From contig JAAURU010000027.1 of the NCBI GenBank assembly GCA_012032075.1, positions 1 to 15,358 of the forward strand: a stretch of 15,358 nt of DNA, written 5' to 3'. Positions within the stretch are counted from its first letter, which is position 1, and every line of letters begins with the position of its first letter. Shown here one piece after another: positions 1-6,562 of the stretch. Below the pieces are notes generated by a model that saw nothing but the letters and a program-made list of their open reading frames with translations, was not told where the DNA came from and did not search any database. Source of the stretch: Flavobacterium sp. (GTDB lineage Bacteria > Bacteroidota > Bacteroidia > Flavobacteriales > Flavobacteriaceae). Both the position numbers and the translations under genes were made by a program.

Positions 1-90
1 GTTAAAATGTTTTTTTTTATTGTTTCTTTATGATTACAAGATAGTATAAGAAATAATAAGAGTAGAAATAAATACTTCATAGTGATGTTT

Positions 91-804
91 TTACACATGA
101 ATAATTTCATCATCAATCAATAAATCTTCTCTTCTAAAACGAAGGAATATTTGAGCAACCGCAATTACATCTTTTTCGCAGTAAGTAATAATTCTATCAA
201 TGTCCTTTTCGATGTAAAAAACATGTGCTACTTCGCTTCCGTCAATATCATCTTTTGGAGAAGGGACACCTAAAACTTTGGTTAGTAATTTCAATGATGT
301 GAAATGTTTGTAATCTCCAAATTTCCATAATTCAAGTGTGTCAAGGTGATGAACTTCCCAAGGCTTTTTACCAAATAAATTCAACTTATCAGGTAAAGCA
401 ACCGAGTTTATAATCATTCTTCTTGCTATAAATGGAATATCAAATTCTTTGGCATTATGACCACACAAAACATGTTGCGGTTGATTAAAATGTTGGTTCA
501 GTAAATTTGAAAAATCTTGTAATATCTTTTTTTCTTCTCCCCAAAAACTAGTCACTCTAAAGTTTCTAATGTCTCCTTTATTGGTAAAATATCCTACTGA
601 AATAGTAATAATTTTACCAAATTCTGCCCAAATTCCAGCACGTTCATAGAAATCTTCTGCTGAAACTTCATCTCGTCGTTGGTATTGTGTTTTGTTTTCC
701 CAAAGCTTCTTAGTTTCTTCATCCATTCCTAAATAACTATCATATTCAGGAACTGTTTCAATGTCTAAGAATAAGATATTATTAAGATTTATTTTTTCAA
801 TCAT
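91..804 (-). CDS. Predicted 3'-5' exonuclease, PolB-proofreading-like (DEDDy)
   Basis: The protein has the three exonuclease motifs of the DEDDy RNase H-like superfamily. Exo I is FLDIETVPEY, with the Asp and Glu metal ligands about 14 and 16 residues from the chosen start. Exo II is HNAKEFD (Asn near 117, Asp near 122). Exo III is YCEKD (Tyr near 208, Asp near 212). The size (237 aa) and sequence fit the stand-alone PolB-exonuclease-like family of Bacteroidota; no polymerase domain follows. The expected activity is metal-dependent 3'-5' hydrolysis of DNA ends in the cytoplasm, and the substrate is unknown. I chose the ATG at 804 because it leaves one base after the stop of the upstream gene (TAA at 808-806), which suits translational coupling. 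An in-frame ATG at 816 would add MYFK and overlap that gene by 11 bases. The family call is firm; the role is inferred. Confidence 0.88.
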   Translation of the reverse strand: MIEKINLNNILFLDIETVPEYDSYLGMDEETKKLWENKTQYQRRDEVSAEDFYERAGIWAEFGKIITISVGYFTNKGDIRNFRVTSFWGEEKKILQDFSNLLNQHFNQPQHVLCGHNAKEFDIPFIARRMIINSVALPDKLNLFGKKPWEVHHLDTLELWKFGDYKHFTSLKLLTKVLGVPSPKDDIDGSEVAHVFYIEKDIDRIITYCEKDVIAVAQIFLRFRREDLLIDDEIIHV

Positions 805-805
805 T

Positions 806-1099
806 TTAAAATACATTTTGACTTATTGCAAAAACAATAAGAAGTATAATTATTATAACAAAACCAGCAATCATTAGTATTGCTTGTTTATGTTTATTAT
901 TAGCTATTCTTTTTCGAATATTATTTTTTACTCGATTTAACTTTTCTTCAGGAATAACTGGTATTATTATTTCTGAGTTCTCATTATGTAAAGCATAATC
1001 AATAAGATCTGCTTTTCTAGAATCTAATTTCTCTCTTCTAGATTTTTTAAATTCACTTATTTTTTTTCGATTTTGGAACCCTGAAAAATGACCACTCAT
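806..1099 (-). CDS. Small single-pass membrane protein, unknown function
   Basis: I do not recognise this 97-residue protein. The first 70 residues are hydrophilic and highly charged, rich in Lys and Arg (RKKISEFKKSRREK, then RVKNNIRKRIANNKHK). One hydrophobic helix follows at about 73-92 (AILMIAGFVIIIILLIVFAI), with only five or six residues after it. The likely topology is a tail-anchored or single-span inner-membrane protein with its basic part in the cytoplasm. The gene sits between the serine hydrolase (36 bases upstream) and the exonuclease (overlapping or one base away), so it is probably cotranscribed with both. Its leader is almost entirely a 7-bp degenerate repeat array (1101-1153). 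The ATG at 1099 is the only sensible start. A link to the exonuclease is inferred from spacing only. Confidence 0.7.
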   Translation of the reverse strand: MSGHFSGFQNRKKISEFKKSRREKLDSRKADLIDYALHNENSEIIIPVIPEEKLNRVKNNIRKRIANNKHKQAILMIAGFVIIIILLIVFAISQNVF

Positions 1100-1100
1100 A

Positions 1101-1153
1101 CTATTTTCTATTTTCTTTGTTCTATTCTCTACTTTCTAATTTCTCTTTTCTAA
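1101..1153 (-). repeat. Degenerate tandem 7-bp array, consensus NTAGAAA
   Basis: Read on the minus strand from 1153 downward, the sequence divides into consecutive heptamers TTAGAAA, AGAGAAA, TTAGAAA, GTAGAGA, ATAGAAC, AAAGAAA, ATAGAAA and a partial ATAG. The array begins inside the last codons of the serine hydrolase, supplies its TAG stop (1138-1136), and fills the leader of the next gene. Because 7 is not a multiple of 3, the TAG words fall in all three minus-strand frames. Confidence 0.7.
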
Positions 1154-2293
1154 CATTTTATAAGCTTCCTCAAAATAAGTATATAAATCATTACTATGGG
1201 GATCTGTTGCAGTCTGTAAACCTTTTAAATGGCCTAAACGAACAATAATCAAATTGTCTTCTGGTACAACAATCACAAACTGACCTAAATGGCCACGCAA
1301 ATAGAATAGTTTTTTATTATTTATAGTATGCATCCAAAATCCATATCCATATTGTGGACTATTAGAAAAGCGAGGATTAATACATTTGTGAACAAAAGAG
1401 GCACTAACTAATTGCTTGCCATTCCATTCTCCATAATTCAAATATAATTTCCCAAGTCGGGCAAAATCTCTAGCGTTACTAGCAATACAACAATACGCTT
1501 TTTCAATACCATCGGGTTCGTGATCTAATTGCCAAAGCGCTTCATTTTCTGCTCCCATGGGTTGCCAAAAGTTTTTAGAAACATAATCTGAAAGGTATTC
1601 ACCAGTTGCTTTTTCAATACACATTGCTAAAAGTTGGGTAGCACCACTTAAATATTTAAATGATTGTCCGGGTTTTTCATTAATTTCTAATCCTAAAATA
1701 ACTTTCTTTAAATCATCATCAAAATAAGCTCGAGTTACAATCGAAAACGGACTGTAATATTTCTCATCCCAACTTAAACCAGATGCCATCGAAGATAGGT
1801 CTCCCACAGTTACTTCATTTGCATATTTTCCTTTTAATTCTGGAAAAAAATCGATAACTTTTTGGTCTAAACTTTTAATTTTCCCATCCATAATAGCTTT
1901 TCCAAGTGCCATGGTAACCACACTTTTAGCCATGGAAAAAGAGTTGGACTTGGAATCTTTAGAATAGTCATCATAATAGCTTTCGTGAACAATACTGTCA
2001 TTTTTAATGATTAAAAAAGCTACAGTTTCTAATGCTGTATGTGTTTTTTCTAATGTTGCTGTTGCAGGTATTGTATTATAATCTTTACTAATATTCCATG
2101 GTTGTGCAACACCTTTTTTAATTTCTCTATTTGGGAAATGGGTATAATCTTCTAGAAATGCTGTAGTATAACCTCTAAAATAAATGGTCCTTACAGCTCT
2201 AAGCAAATAATCAACATCAAAAATGTATAATAAGATGATAATTGATACTAAAATGATAGCAAACCACTTAAAGAATTTTTTAATAAATCTCAT
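1136..2293 (-). CDS. Membrane-anchored serine hydrolase, class C beta-lactamase family
   Basis: This is a beta-lactamase/penicillin-binding-like hydrolase (PF00144 type). The catalytic SxxK is SMAK, about residues 120-123 from the chosen start. The second motif is YLS (about 214-216) in place of the classical YxN. The third is HLG (about 335-337), where class C enzymes have KTG; this is common in the esterase and peptidase branches. An N-terminal hydrophobic segment (FKWFAIILVSIIILLYIF) anchors it with the catalytic domain in the periplasm. Actual beta-lactamase activity is doubtful from these motifs; esterase or D-amino-peptidase activity is equally possible. The reading frame extends to a TTG at 2320, but the ATG at 2293 (MRFIKKFF) puts basic residues just before the anchor and is preferred. 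It follows ogt by 62 bases on the same strand. Confidence 0.85.
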   Translation of the reverse strand: MRFIKKFFKWFAIILVSIIILLYIFDVDYLLRAVRTIYFRGYTTAFLEDYTHFPNREIKKGVAQPWNISKDYNTIPATATLEKTHTALETVAFLIIKNDSIVHESYYDDYSKDSKSNSFSMAKSVVTMALGKAIMDGKIKSLDQKVIDFFPELKGKYANEVTVGDLSSMASGLSWDEKYYSPFSIVTRAYFDDDLKKVILGLEINEKPGQSFKYLSGATQLLAMCIEKATGEYLSDYVSKNFWQPMGAENEALWQLDHEPDGIEKAYCCIASNARDFARLGKLYLNYGEWNGKQLVSASFVHKCINPRFSNSPQYGYGFWMHTINNKKLFYLRGHLGQFVIVVPEDNLIIVRLGHLKGLQTATDPHSNDLYTYFEEAYKMLEKRN

Positions 2294-2355
2294 GTGTAGA
2301 AAATTGTTTTTAGATTTCAATATAAAAGTAACAAAAAAGTAGGTGATATAAAATT

Positions 2356-2826
2356 TTAGAACAGACTTTGTTGTTTCACTGGATTTTCATGATCCAAGAG
2401 CCATTTTTTTCTCCATAAACCACCAGCATAACCTGTTAAAGAACCATCAGTTCCAATAACACGATGGCAAGGAACAACAATCCATAGAGGATTTTTACCA
2501 TTTGCAGATGCAACAGCTCTTATTGCTTTTACATCGCCTAGTTGTTTGGATAAATCTAAATAAGAAACTGTTTTTCCATAAGGGATTGTAAGCAGTGCTT
2601 TCCAAACTTTTTTTTGAAAATCTGTACCTTTAGGATTGAGTTGAAATGTAAATACTGTTCTTTTGCCTTCAAAATATTCATTTAATTCTTTTACAACTCC
2701 TTTAAGTTCCAAAGGGATTTTTTTGGATATTTCTCCTTCTTGTAATATAGAAATCACAGCAACACCATTTTCGTCCCCTTTAATTTTAGTGGTGCCTAAT
2801 GGTGTATTTATAAAAACAGTTTGCAT
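2356..2826 (-). CDS. ogt: Methylated-DNA--protein-cysteine S-methyltransferase
   Basis: A suicide DNA-repair protein that moves the alkyl group of O6-alkylguanine to its own cysteine. The active-site motif IVVPCHRVIG is present with Cys120. Other family landmarks are IPYGKTVSY (82-90, the DNA-binding helix region) and AIRAVASANGKNP (101-113, carrying the likely arginine finger R103 and the Asn hinge). The length of 156 aa is normal for a stand-alone Ogt without an Ada domain. The tail ends in QQSLF, which resembles the bacterial sliding-clamp binding pentapeptide QL(S/D)LF. The ATG at 2826 lies only 13 bases past a strong hairpin that ends the DUF1573 transcript, so its own promoter must be very close or expression depends on read-through. 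TATATTTA just before the ATG is a near match to a -7 box. Confidence 0.95.
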   Translation of the reverse strand: MQTVFINTPLGTTKIKGDENGVAVISILQEGEISKKIPLELKGVVKELNEYFEGKRTVFTFQLNPKGTDFQKKVWKALLTIPYGKTVSYLDLSKQLGDVKAIRAVASANGKNPLWIVVPCHRVIGTDGSLTGYAGGLWRKKWLLDHENPVKQQSLF

Positions 2827-2839
2827 ATTATAAATATAA

Positions 2840-2868
2840 AAAAACCATCTTAGAGTAAGATGGTTTTT
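2840..2868 (-). terminator. Rho-independent terminator, bidirectional
   Basis: A perfect 13-bp stem (2840-2852 pairs with 2856-2868) has a 3-base GAG loop, and the arms end in A and T runs on either strand. It lies 32 bases beyond the DUF1573 stop codon and most naturally ends that minus-strand transcript. Confidence 0.85.
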
Positions 2869-2900
2869 CGTAAGTAAGATATAAAAAAATTGTTGTTTTC

Positions 2901-3395
2901 TTATTTGAACATTACTGATTTCTCTTCTTTCACTTCCTCACCAATAACTTTACCTTTAATAGTTAGAACTGTTGGAGCAGCGTTTTCTTCGCTTGTTGTT
3001 ACAGTAACTGTTTTGTGAAATGACCCTGGTGCCGCCGCATTATAAGTAGCAGTAACCGTTCCTTTTTCTCCTGGCTTAACAGGTGTTTTTGTGTAATTAG
3101 TAGCTGTACAACCACAAGATGGTTTTACATTTGTTACTAATATAGTTTCTTTAGTGGTATTTGTAAAAGTAAACTCATAAGATACTGGTTTCCCTTTTTC
3201 AACATCTCCAAATTCATGAGTATCACTTACCCATTTAATGTTTGAAGGCTGTATTTGTGTTTGTGATACAGGAGCAACAGTAGCAGGAGCAACAGTTGCT
3301 GGAGCTTTAGTTACCGCTTTTTTCATATCTGCTTTCTGAGCAAATGATAAAGAACAAACTAATAAGGCTACTAAAGATATTTTTATTACTTTCAT
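2901..3395 (-). CDS. DUF1573 domain secreted protein
   Basis: A 164-residue exported protein. A signal peptide occupies residues 1-19 or 20 (KVIKISLVALLVCSLSFA), with likely cleavage near SFA-Q. An Ala/Pro/Thr-Val linker with a duplicated APATV unit follows at about 31-43. A DUF1573 immunoglobulin-like domain then runs from about 52 to 150. The family hallmark FTNT...LVTNVKPSCGCT is present, with the CGC pair at 94-96. DUF1573 proteins are abundant in Bacteroidota and their biochemical role is not known to me. The gene is divergent from the sensor kinase across 143 bases. It has its own -7 candidate and terminator, so it is probably monocistronic. Confidence 0.9.
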   Translation of the reverse strand: MKVIKISLVALLVCSLSFAQKADMKKAVTKAPATVAPATVAPVSQTQIQPSNIKWVSDTHEFGDVEKGKPVSYEFTFTNTTKETILVTNVKPSCGCTATNYTKTPVKPGEKGTVTATYNAAAPGSFHKTVTVTTSEENAAPTVLTIKGKVIGEEVKEEKSVMFK

Positions 3396-3426
3396 CGTTA
3401 ATTATTATTTATAATTTAGTGATATG

Positions 3427-3434
3427 CAAATTTA
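3427..3434 (-). promoter_or_regulatory. Candidate -7 box (TAAATTTG) for the DUF1573 gene
   Basis: TAAATTTG on the minus strand matches the Bacteroidota TAnnTTTG element exactly and lies 31 bases before the ATG at 3395. I see no clear TTTG -33 box at the usual distance, so the call rests on one element. Confidence 0.45.
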
Positions 3435-3453
3435 AAAACAAATGGTAACTTTG

Positions 3454-3493
3454 TTGTTAACTAAGGTATAATGATTGTTAACGAGTTGTTAAT
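3454..3493 (+). promoter_or_regulatory. Three direct copies of TTGTTAA(C/T), possible regulator-binding site
   Basis: TTGTTAAC occurs at 3454-3461 and 3475-3482, and TTGTTAAT at 3486-3493. Start-to-start distances are 21 and 11 bp, about two and one helical turns, as expected for OmpR/PhoB-family head-to-tail binding. The copies lie between the divergent DUF1573 and kinase genes. On the opposite strand the close pair reads TTAACA-N5-TTAACA. Binding by the adjacent regulator is inferred. Confidence 0.4.
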
Positions 3494-3538
3494 GATGATT
3501 TGTAGCTTTATAGAAATTGTAATATTACAAAAAAAATC

Positions 3539-4807
3539 TTGAAATTTAATCGCTTCAATAGTATCATTTTAATAGGATTCCTAGCTATTCTAGGGGTTAT
3601 TATTATGCAGTTTTTTATGCTTAACCAAGCATATACTTTCGAAAAGAAAGAAGTGGAAAACAAAATTTATTATGCTCTATTAGATGTTGTGGAAAGAATC
3701 TATGTGGATAATAATTCGGAATTAATTGTTAACAATCAAATAAAAAAAGTAAGCCATAATTATTATGTAGTAAATGTAAATGACGTTTTTGAAAATAATA
3801 TTTTAGAATTTTATTTAAAAAAAGAGTTTAATGAAGTACAGTTAGGTTTAGATTTTGAATATGCTATTTATGATTGTGGTTCAAATGATATGGTATATGG
3901 AAATTATATTGCAGCAAACGGAAAGCCAGAAAAAAAATGTTTAGACTGTTTTACAAAAAACGATGATTTAACGTATTATTTTGCTGTTCGATTCCCAACT
4001 CTTAGAGAAAATTATTTCAATAGTCTAAAATATTATTGGATTTACACCATTATTTTGTTTGTGGTTTTAATTGTTTATGTGTACTCAGTTTTGTTGCTTT
4101 TAAAACAAAAAAAATATACCGTTTTACAAAATGATTTTATCAATAATATGACGCATGAGTTTAAAACACCTTTGTCCTCTATTCTTATTGCTTCTAACTA
4201 TGCAAATTCGCAAGATGAAATTAAGAAAAATCCTAAACTTTCTAAATACATTCAAATTATTATCAATCAAAGTAATAAATTGAACCAACATATTGAACAA
4301 ATTTTATCATTGGCAAAAACCTCAAGTGCTAATGTTGAGATGAATAAAACAGAAGTGCAATTAAAAAATACAATCCGTTTGATAAGTGATAATATTCGCT
4401 TGAAATATGCTAAAGAAATAACTTTTAAAAATGAATTGACTAAAGATTATAGTATTACTGCAGATGATTTTCACTTTTATAATATTATTTATAACATCAT
4501 TGATAATGCTGTAAAATACAGTCATTCAAATCCCGAGATAACAATAAAAAACGAAGAAAACGATAAGTATATAACACTTACTTTTGAGGATAATGGTGAA
4601 GGTGTTCCACCAAAAGACTTACCTTTTATATTTGATAAATTTTATAGAGTAAAAAGAAAAGATAGCAAAGAAATTGAAGGATTTGGAATTGGTTTAGCTT
4701 ATGTGAAAAAGATTTGCCAACTTCACCAATGGAAGATTAGCGCAAAAAATACTCCAAAAGGATTACTAGTTTCTATAGAAATACTAAAAACAGATGTTCA
4801 TGAATAA
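3539..4807 (+). CDS. Sensor histidine kinase, two-component system
   Basis: A 422-residue membrane kinase. TM1 is at about 8-29 and TM2 at about 165-188, enclosing a periplasmic sensor region of about 135 residues. The HisKA dimerisation helix carries MTHEFKTPLS with phospho-accepting His206. The HATPase_c domain has an N-box (YNIIDNAVKYS), G1 (DNGEGV, about 351-356), an F-box (FDKFYR) and G2 (GFGIGLAYV, about 381-389). All catalytic motifs are intact. The sensor region contains a CLDC pair (134/137) and Cys113, possible redox or metal ligands; the signal is unknown. No ATG suits the start: TTG at 3539, after an A run, gives a basic stretch before TM1, and the next in-frame Met is inside TM1. 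The gene overlaps the response regulator by 8 bases, so the two are cotranscribed. Confidence 0.92.
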   Translation: MKFNRFNSIILIGFLAILGVIIMQFFMLNQAYTFEKKEVENKIYYALLDVVERIYVDNNSELIVNNQIKKVSHNYYVVNVNDVFENNILEFYLKKEFNEVQLGLDFEYAIYDCGSNDMVYGNYIAANGKPEKKCLDCFTKNDDLTYYFAVRFPTLRENYFNSLKYYWIYTIILFVVLIVYVYSVLLLLKQKKYTVLQNDFINNMTHEFKTPLSSILIASNYANSQDEIKKNPKLSKYIQIIINQSNKLNQHIEQILSLAKTSSANVEMNKTEVQLKNTIRLISDNIRLKYAKEITFKNELTKDYSITADDFHFYNIIYNIIDNAVKYSHSNPEITIKNEENDKYITLTFEDNGEGVPPKDLPFIFDKFYRVKRKDSKEIEGFGIGLAYVKKICQLHQWKISAKNTPKGLLVSIEILKTDVHE

Positions 4808-5483
4808 GAAACGAATTTTATATGTTGAAGACGACGAAACCTTAGCTTTTTTAACAGCTGATAATTTAGAACAACATTTCCAAGTAGTACATTGTAATAA
4901 TGGAGCCAAAGCGTTTGAACTGTTTTGTAATGAAGATTTTGATTTGTGCGTTTTAGATATTATGCTTCCCGATATGGATGGTTTTGAAATTGCTACAGAA
5001 ATTAGAAAAAGAAATCAAGAAGTTCCTATTATTTTTCTGTCTGCCAAAACCATGAAAGATGATCGTGTAAAAGGATTACGTCTTGGAGCAGATGACTATT
5101 TAGTAAAACCTTATTCAATTGAAGAACTCATCCTAAAAATTGAAATCTTTTTAAACCGAAGTCAAAAAGTACAAGATAAAGTTGCAAAAAAGTATAATAT
5201 TGGTTCGTTTGAATTTGAATTTGAAAATTACTTATTGAAGAAAGAAAATAAAGGAATTACTTTAACAGAAAGAGAAGCAGCACTATTAAAACTTTTTTTA
5301 GACAATGTAAATACCGTTTTAAAAAGAGAGAAAATTTTAACTTCATTATGGGGAAATGACGATTATTTTTCAGGTAGAAGTTTAGATGTTTTTATTTCTA
5401 GACTACGAAAAATACTAAAAGACGAAACTTCAGTTAAAATTGAAAACATACCAAGAGTTGGGTTTAAGATGGTTATTGATTAA
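4800..5483 (+). CDS. Response regulator, OmpR/PhoB family
   Basis: The partner of the kinase just upstream. The receiver domain (about 1-120) has the acidic pocket VEDD near the start, a phospho-acceptor Asp in VLDIMLPD (about residue 53), the conserved Ser in FLSAKT and Lys in DYLVKP. A C-terminal winged-helix DNA-binding domain (about 130-227) has the recognition-helix region GRSLDVFISRLRKIL and the wing sequence IPRVGFKMV. The length of 227-229 aa is standard. The ATG at 4800 overlaps the kinase stop and gives MNKKRILYVEDD; an in-frame ATG at 4794 would add two residues. It should bind direct repeats as a head-to-tail dimer, and candidate repeats lie upstream of the kinase and just after this gene. 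Confidence 0.94.
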   Translation: MNKKRILYVEDDETLAFLTADNLEQHFQVVHCNNGAKAFELFCNEDFDLCVLDIMLPDMDGFEIATEIRKRNQEVPIIFLSAKTMKDDRVKGLRLGADDYLVKPYSIEELILKIEIFLNRSQKVQDKVAKKYNIGSFEFEFENYLLKKENKGITLTEREAALLKLFLDNVNTVLKREKILTSLWGNDDYFSGRSLDVFISRLRKILKDETSVKIENIPRVGFKMVID

Positions 5484-5500
5484 TTTTTAGAGCGCAATAA

Positions 5501-5526
5501 TTGTTAATAAAATTTGTTAATAAAAT
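5501..5526 (+). repeat. Perfect 13-bp tandem duplication TTGTTAATAAAAT
   Basis: Two identical 13-bp copies (5501-5513 and 5514-5526) lie directly before the TTTG -33 box of the HU/SPOR promoter. Each starts with TTGTTAAT, the same word repeated upstream of the kinase gene. The position fits an activator site abutting the promoter; the link is inferred. Confidence 0.6.
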
Positions 5527-5556
5527 TTTGAAAAAAGCTTTGAATACTTAACTTTG
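5527..5556 (+). promoter_or_regulatory. Bacteroidota-type promoter TTTG-N18-TAACTTTG for the HU/SPOR gene
   Basis: TTTG at 5527-5530 and TAACTTTG at 5549-5556 match both consensus elements (TTTG and TAnnTTTG) with an 18-base spacer. The -7 box ends 4 bases before the ATG at 5561, so the transcript would begin at or next to the start codon. Confidence 0.6.
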
Positions 5557-5560
5557 TCTT

Positions 5561-6490
5561 ATGTTATTAGACAAGTATATTTCCGATTTATTATATCGTT
5601 ACCAATGTGTTACAGTGCCTAACTTTGGTGCTTTTGTAACAGAAAACCAGTCAGCAAAAGTGAGTGGAAGCGCAAGTACGTTTTTACCACCTAGAAAAGT
5701 AATTTCTTTTAATGTAAATATTAAGAATAATGATGGTTTGTTAGCTAATCATATCGCTTTACAAGAGAATATTTCTTACGATAAGGCATTGGAAAGTATT
5801 AATTATCAAGTAAATATTTGGGTTTTAGCATTAGAAAATAGAGATAGAGTTGTTTTACATAACATTGGAGAAATTTTTGTAAACGGAGAATACAATTGGA
5901 TTTTTAAACCTTTTGAAACAGTAAATTATTTAGTTTCATCATTTGGGTTAAGTACTTTTGTTGCTCCAGAAATGAAAAGAGAACAACTTTTAAAACAAGT
6001 AGAAGCTTTTGATGTTAAAGAACCTATTCTATTAGTTCCACAAAAGAAAAAAACCTATTCTTTTATTAAATATGCAGCTGCGATTACATTATTACTAGGT
6101 GCTGGAACTGCTGCTTATAAAATCCAACACGACCAGCAAGTGGCAACGGACACTTTATTAGTTCAAAAAGAAGTACAACGAGAAGTACAACAAAGTATTC
6201 AAGAAGCTACATTTTTTATAGGAAGCCCTTCTGTTTCGGTAGAATTACCAGTTAAGGAAGAAATTATGCCTTATCATGTAATTGCTGGAGCTTTTAGAAG
6301 TGAAAAAAATGCTGAAAAGGCATTAAAAATGCTTTTAGAAGAAGGTTATAAAGCACACATACTAGAAAAAAACAGACAAGGCTTAACTCCTGTTGTTTAT
6401 GGAAGTTATAAAACCATTGAAGAAGCAGAAGCAGAAATAAAAAATCTTAACAAAGAGGAAGATACTGGAGCTTGGCTTCTAATAGATTAA
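5561..6490 (+). CDS. HU-CCDC81 and SPOR domain membrane protein
   Basis: A 309-residue protein of an architecture found in Bacteroidota. The N-terminal part (about 1-130) resembles the paired HU-CCDC81 domains: it starts LLDKYISDLLYRYQCVTVPNFGAF and later has HNIGEIFVNGEYNW. One transmembrane helix lies at about 169-187 (FIKYAAAITLLLGAGTAAY). A linker follows, then a C-terminal SPOR domain at about 236-308 (YHVIAGAFRSEKNAEKALKML, ending GAWLLI). SPOR domains bind septal peptidoglycan, so the SPOR end should be periplasmic. The HU-like end would be cytoplasmic and could contact DNA or protein. A role joining chromosome and division site is inferred, not shown. The gene lies 77 bases after the response regulator, with its own promoter and a terminator after it. 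Confidence 0.88.
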   Translation: MLLDKYISDLLYRYQCVTVPNFGAFVTENQSAKVSGSASTFLPPRKVISFNVNIKNNDGLLANHIALQENISYDKALESINYQVNIWVLALENRDRVVLHNIGEIFVNGEYNWIFKPFETVNYLVSSFGLSTFVAPEMKREQLLKQVEAFDVKEPILLVPQKKKTYSFIKYAAAITLLLGAGTAAYKIQHDQQVATDTLLVQKEVQREVQQSIQEATFFIGSPSVSVELPVKEEIMPYHVIAGAFRSEKNAEKALKMLLEEGYKAHILEKNRQGLTPVVYGSYKTIEEAEAEIKNLNKEEDTGAWLLID

Positions 6491-6493
6491 AAT

Positions 6494-6518
6494 AAAATCC
6501 CTTTTTTGGGATTTTTTT
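6494..6518 (+). terminator. Rho-independent terminator of the HU/SPOR gene
   Basis: AAAATCCC (6494-6501) pairs with GGGATTTT (6508-6515) across a T6 loop and is followed by more T residues. It begins 4 bases after the HU/SPOR stop codon. Confidence 0.8.
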
Positions 6519-6542
6519 ATGTCCAAAATTAGTTGTGCTTAC

Positions 6543-6550
6543 TATCTTTG
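6543..6550 (+). promoter_or_regulatory. -7 box TATCTTTG for the thioesterase gene
   Basis: An exact TAnnTTTG match ends 12 bases before the ATG at 6563, implying a leader of only about 5-6 bases. The region some 20 bases further up is T-rich but has no exact TTTG. Confidence 0.5.
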
Positions 6551-6562
6551 TAAAAAAAAATA

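Noticed and set aside
1..90. Possible gene or RNA at the left edge
   Set aside because: The 90 bases are AT-rich with no frame, hairpin or motif that I can support.
2294..2320. TTG start giving nine extra residues to the serine hydrolase
   Set aside because: The ATG at 2293 gives a normal basic N-terminus before the membrane anchor; the extension has no support.
3270..3310. Short tandem repeat of about 15 bases
   Set aside because: It encodes the duplicated APATV linker of the DUF1573 protein, a common low-complexity linker, so no separate element is needed.
6165..6210. Repeated GAAGTACAAC words
   Set aside because: They encode the VQKEVQREVQQ helix after the TM segment of the HU/SPOR protein, so they reflect protein composition.
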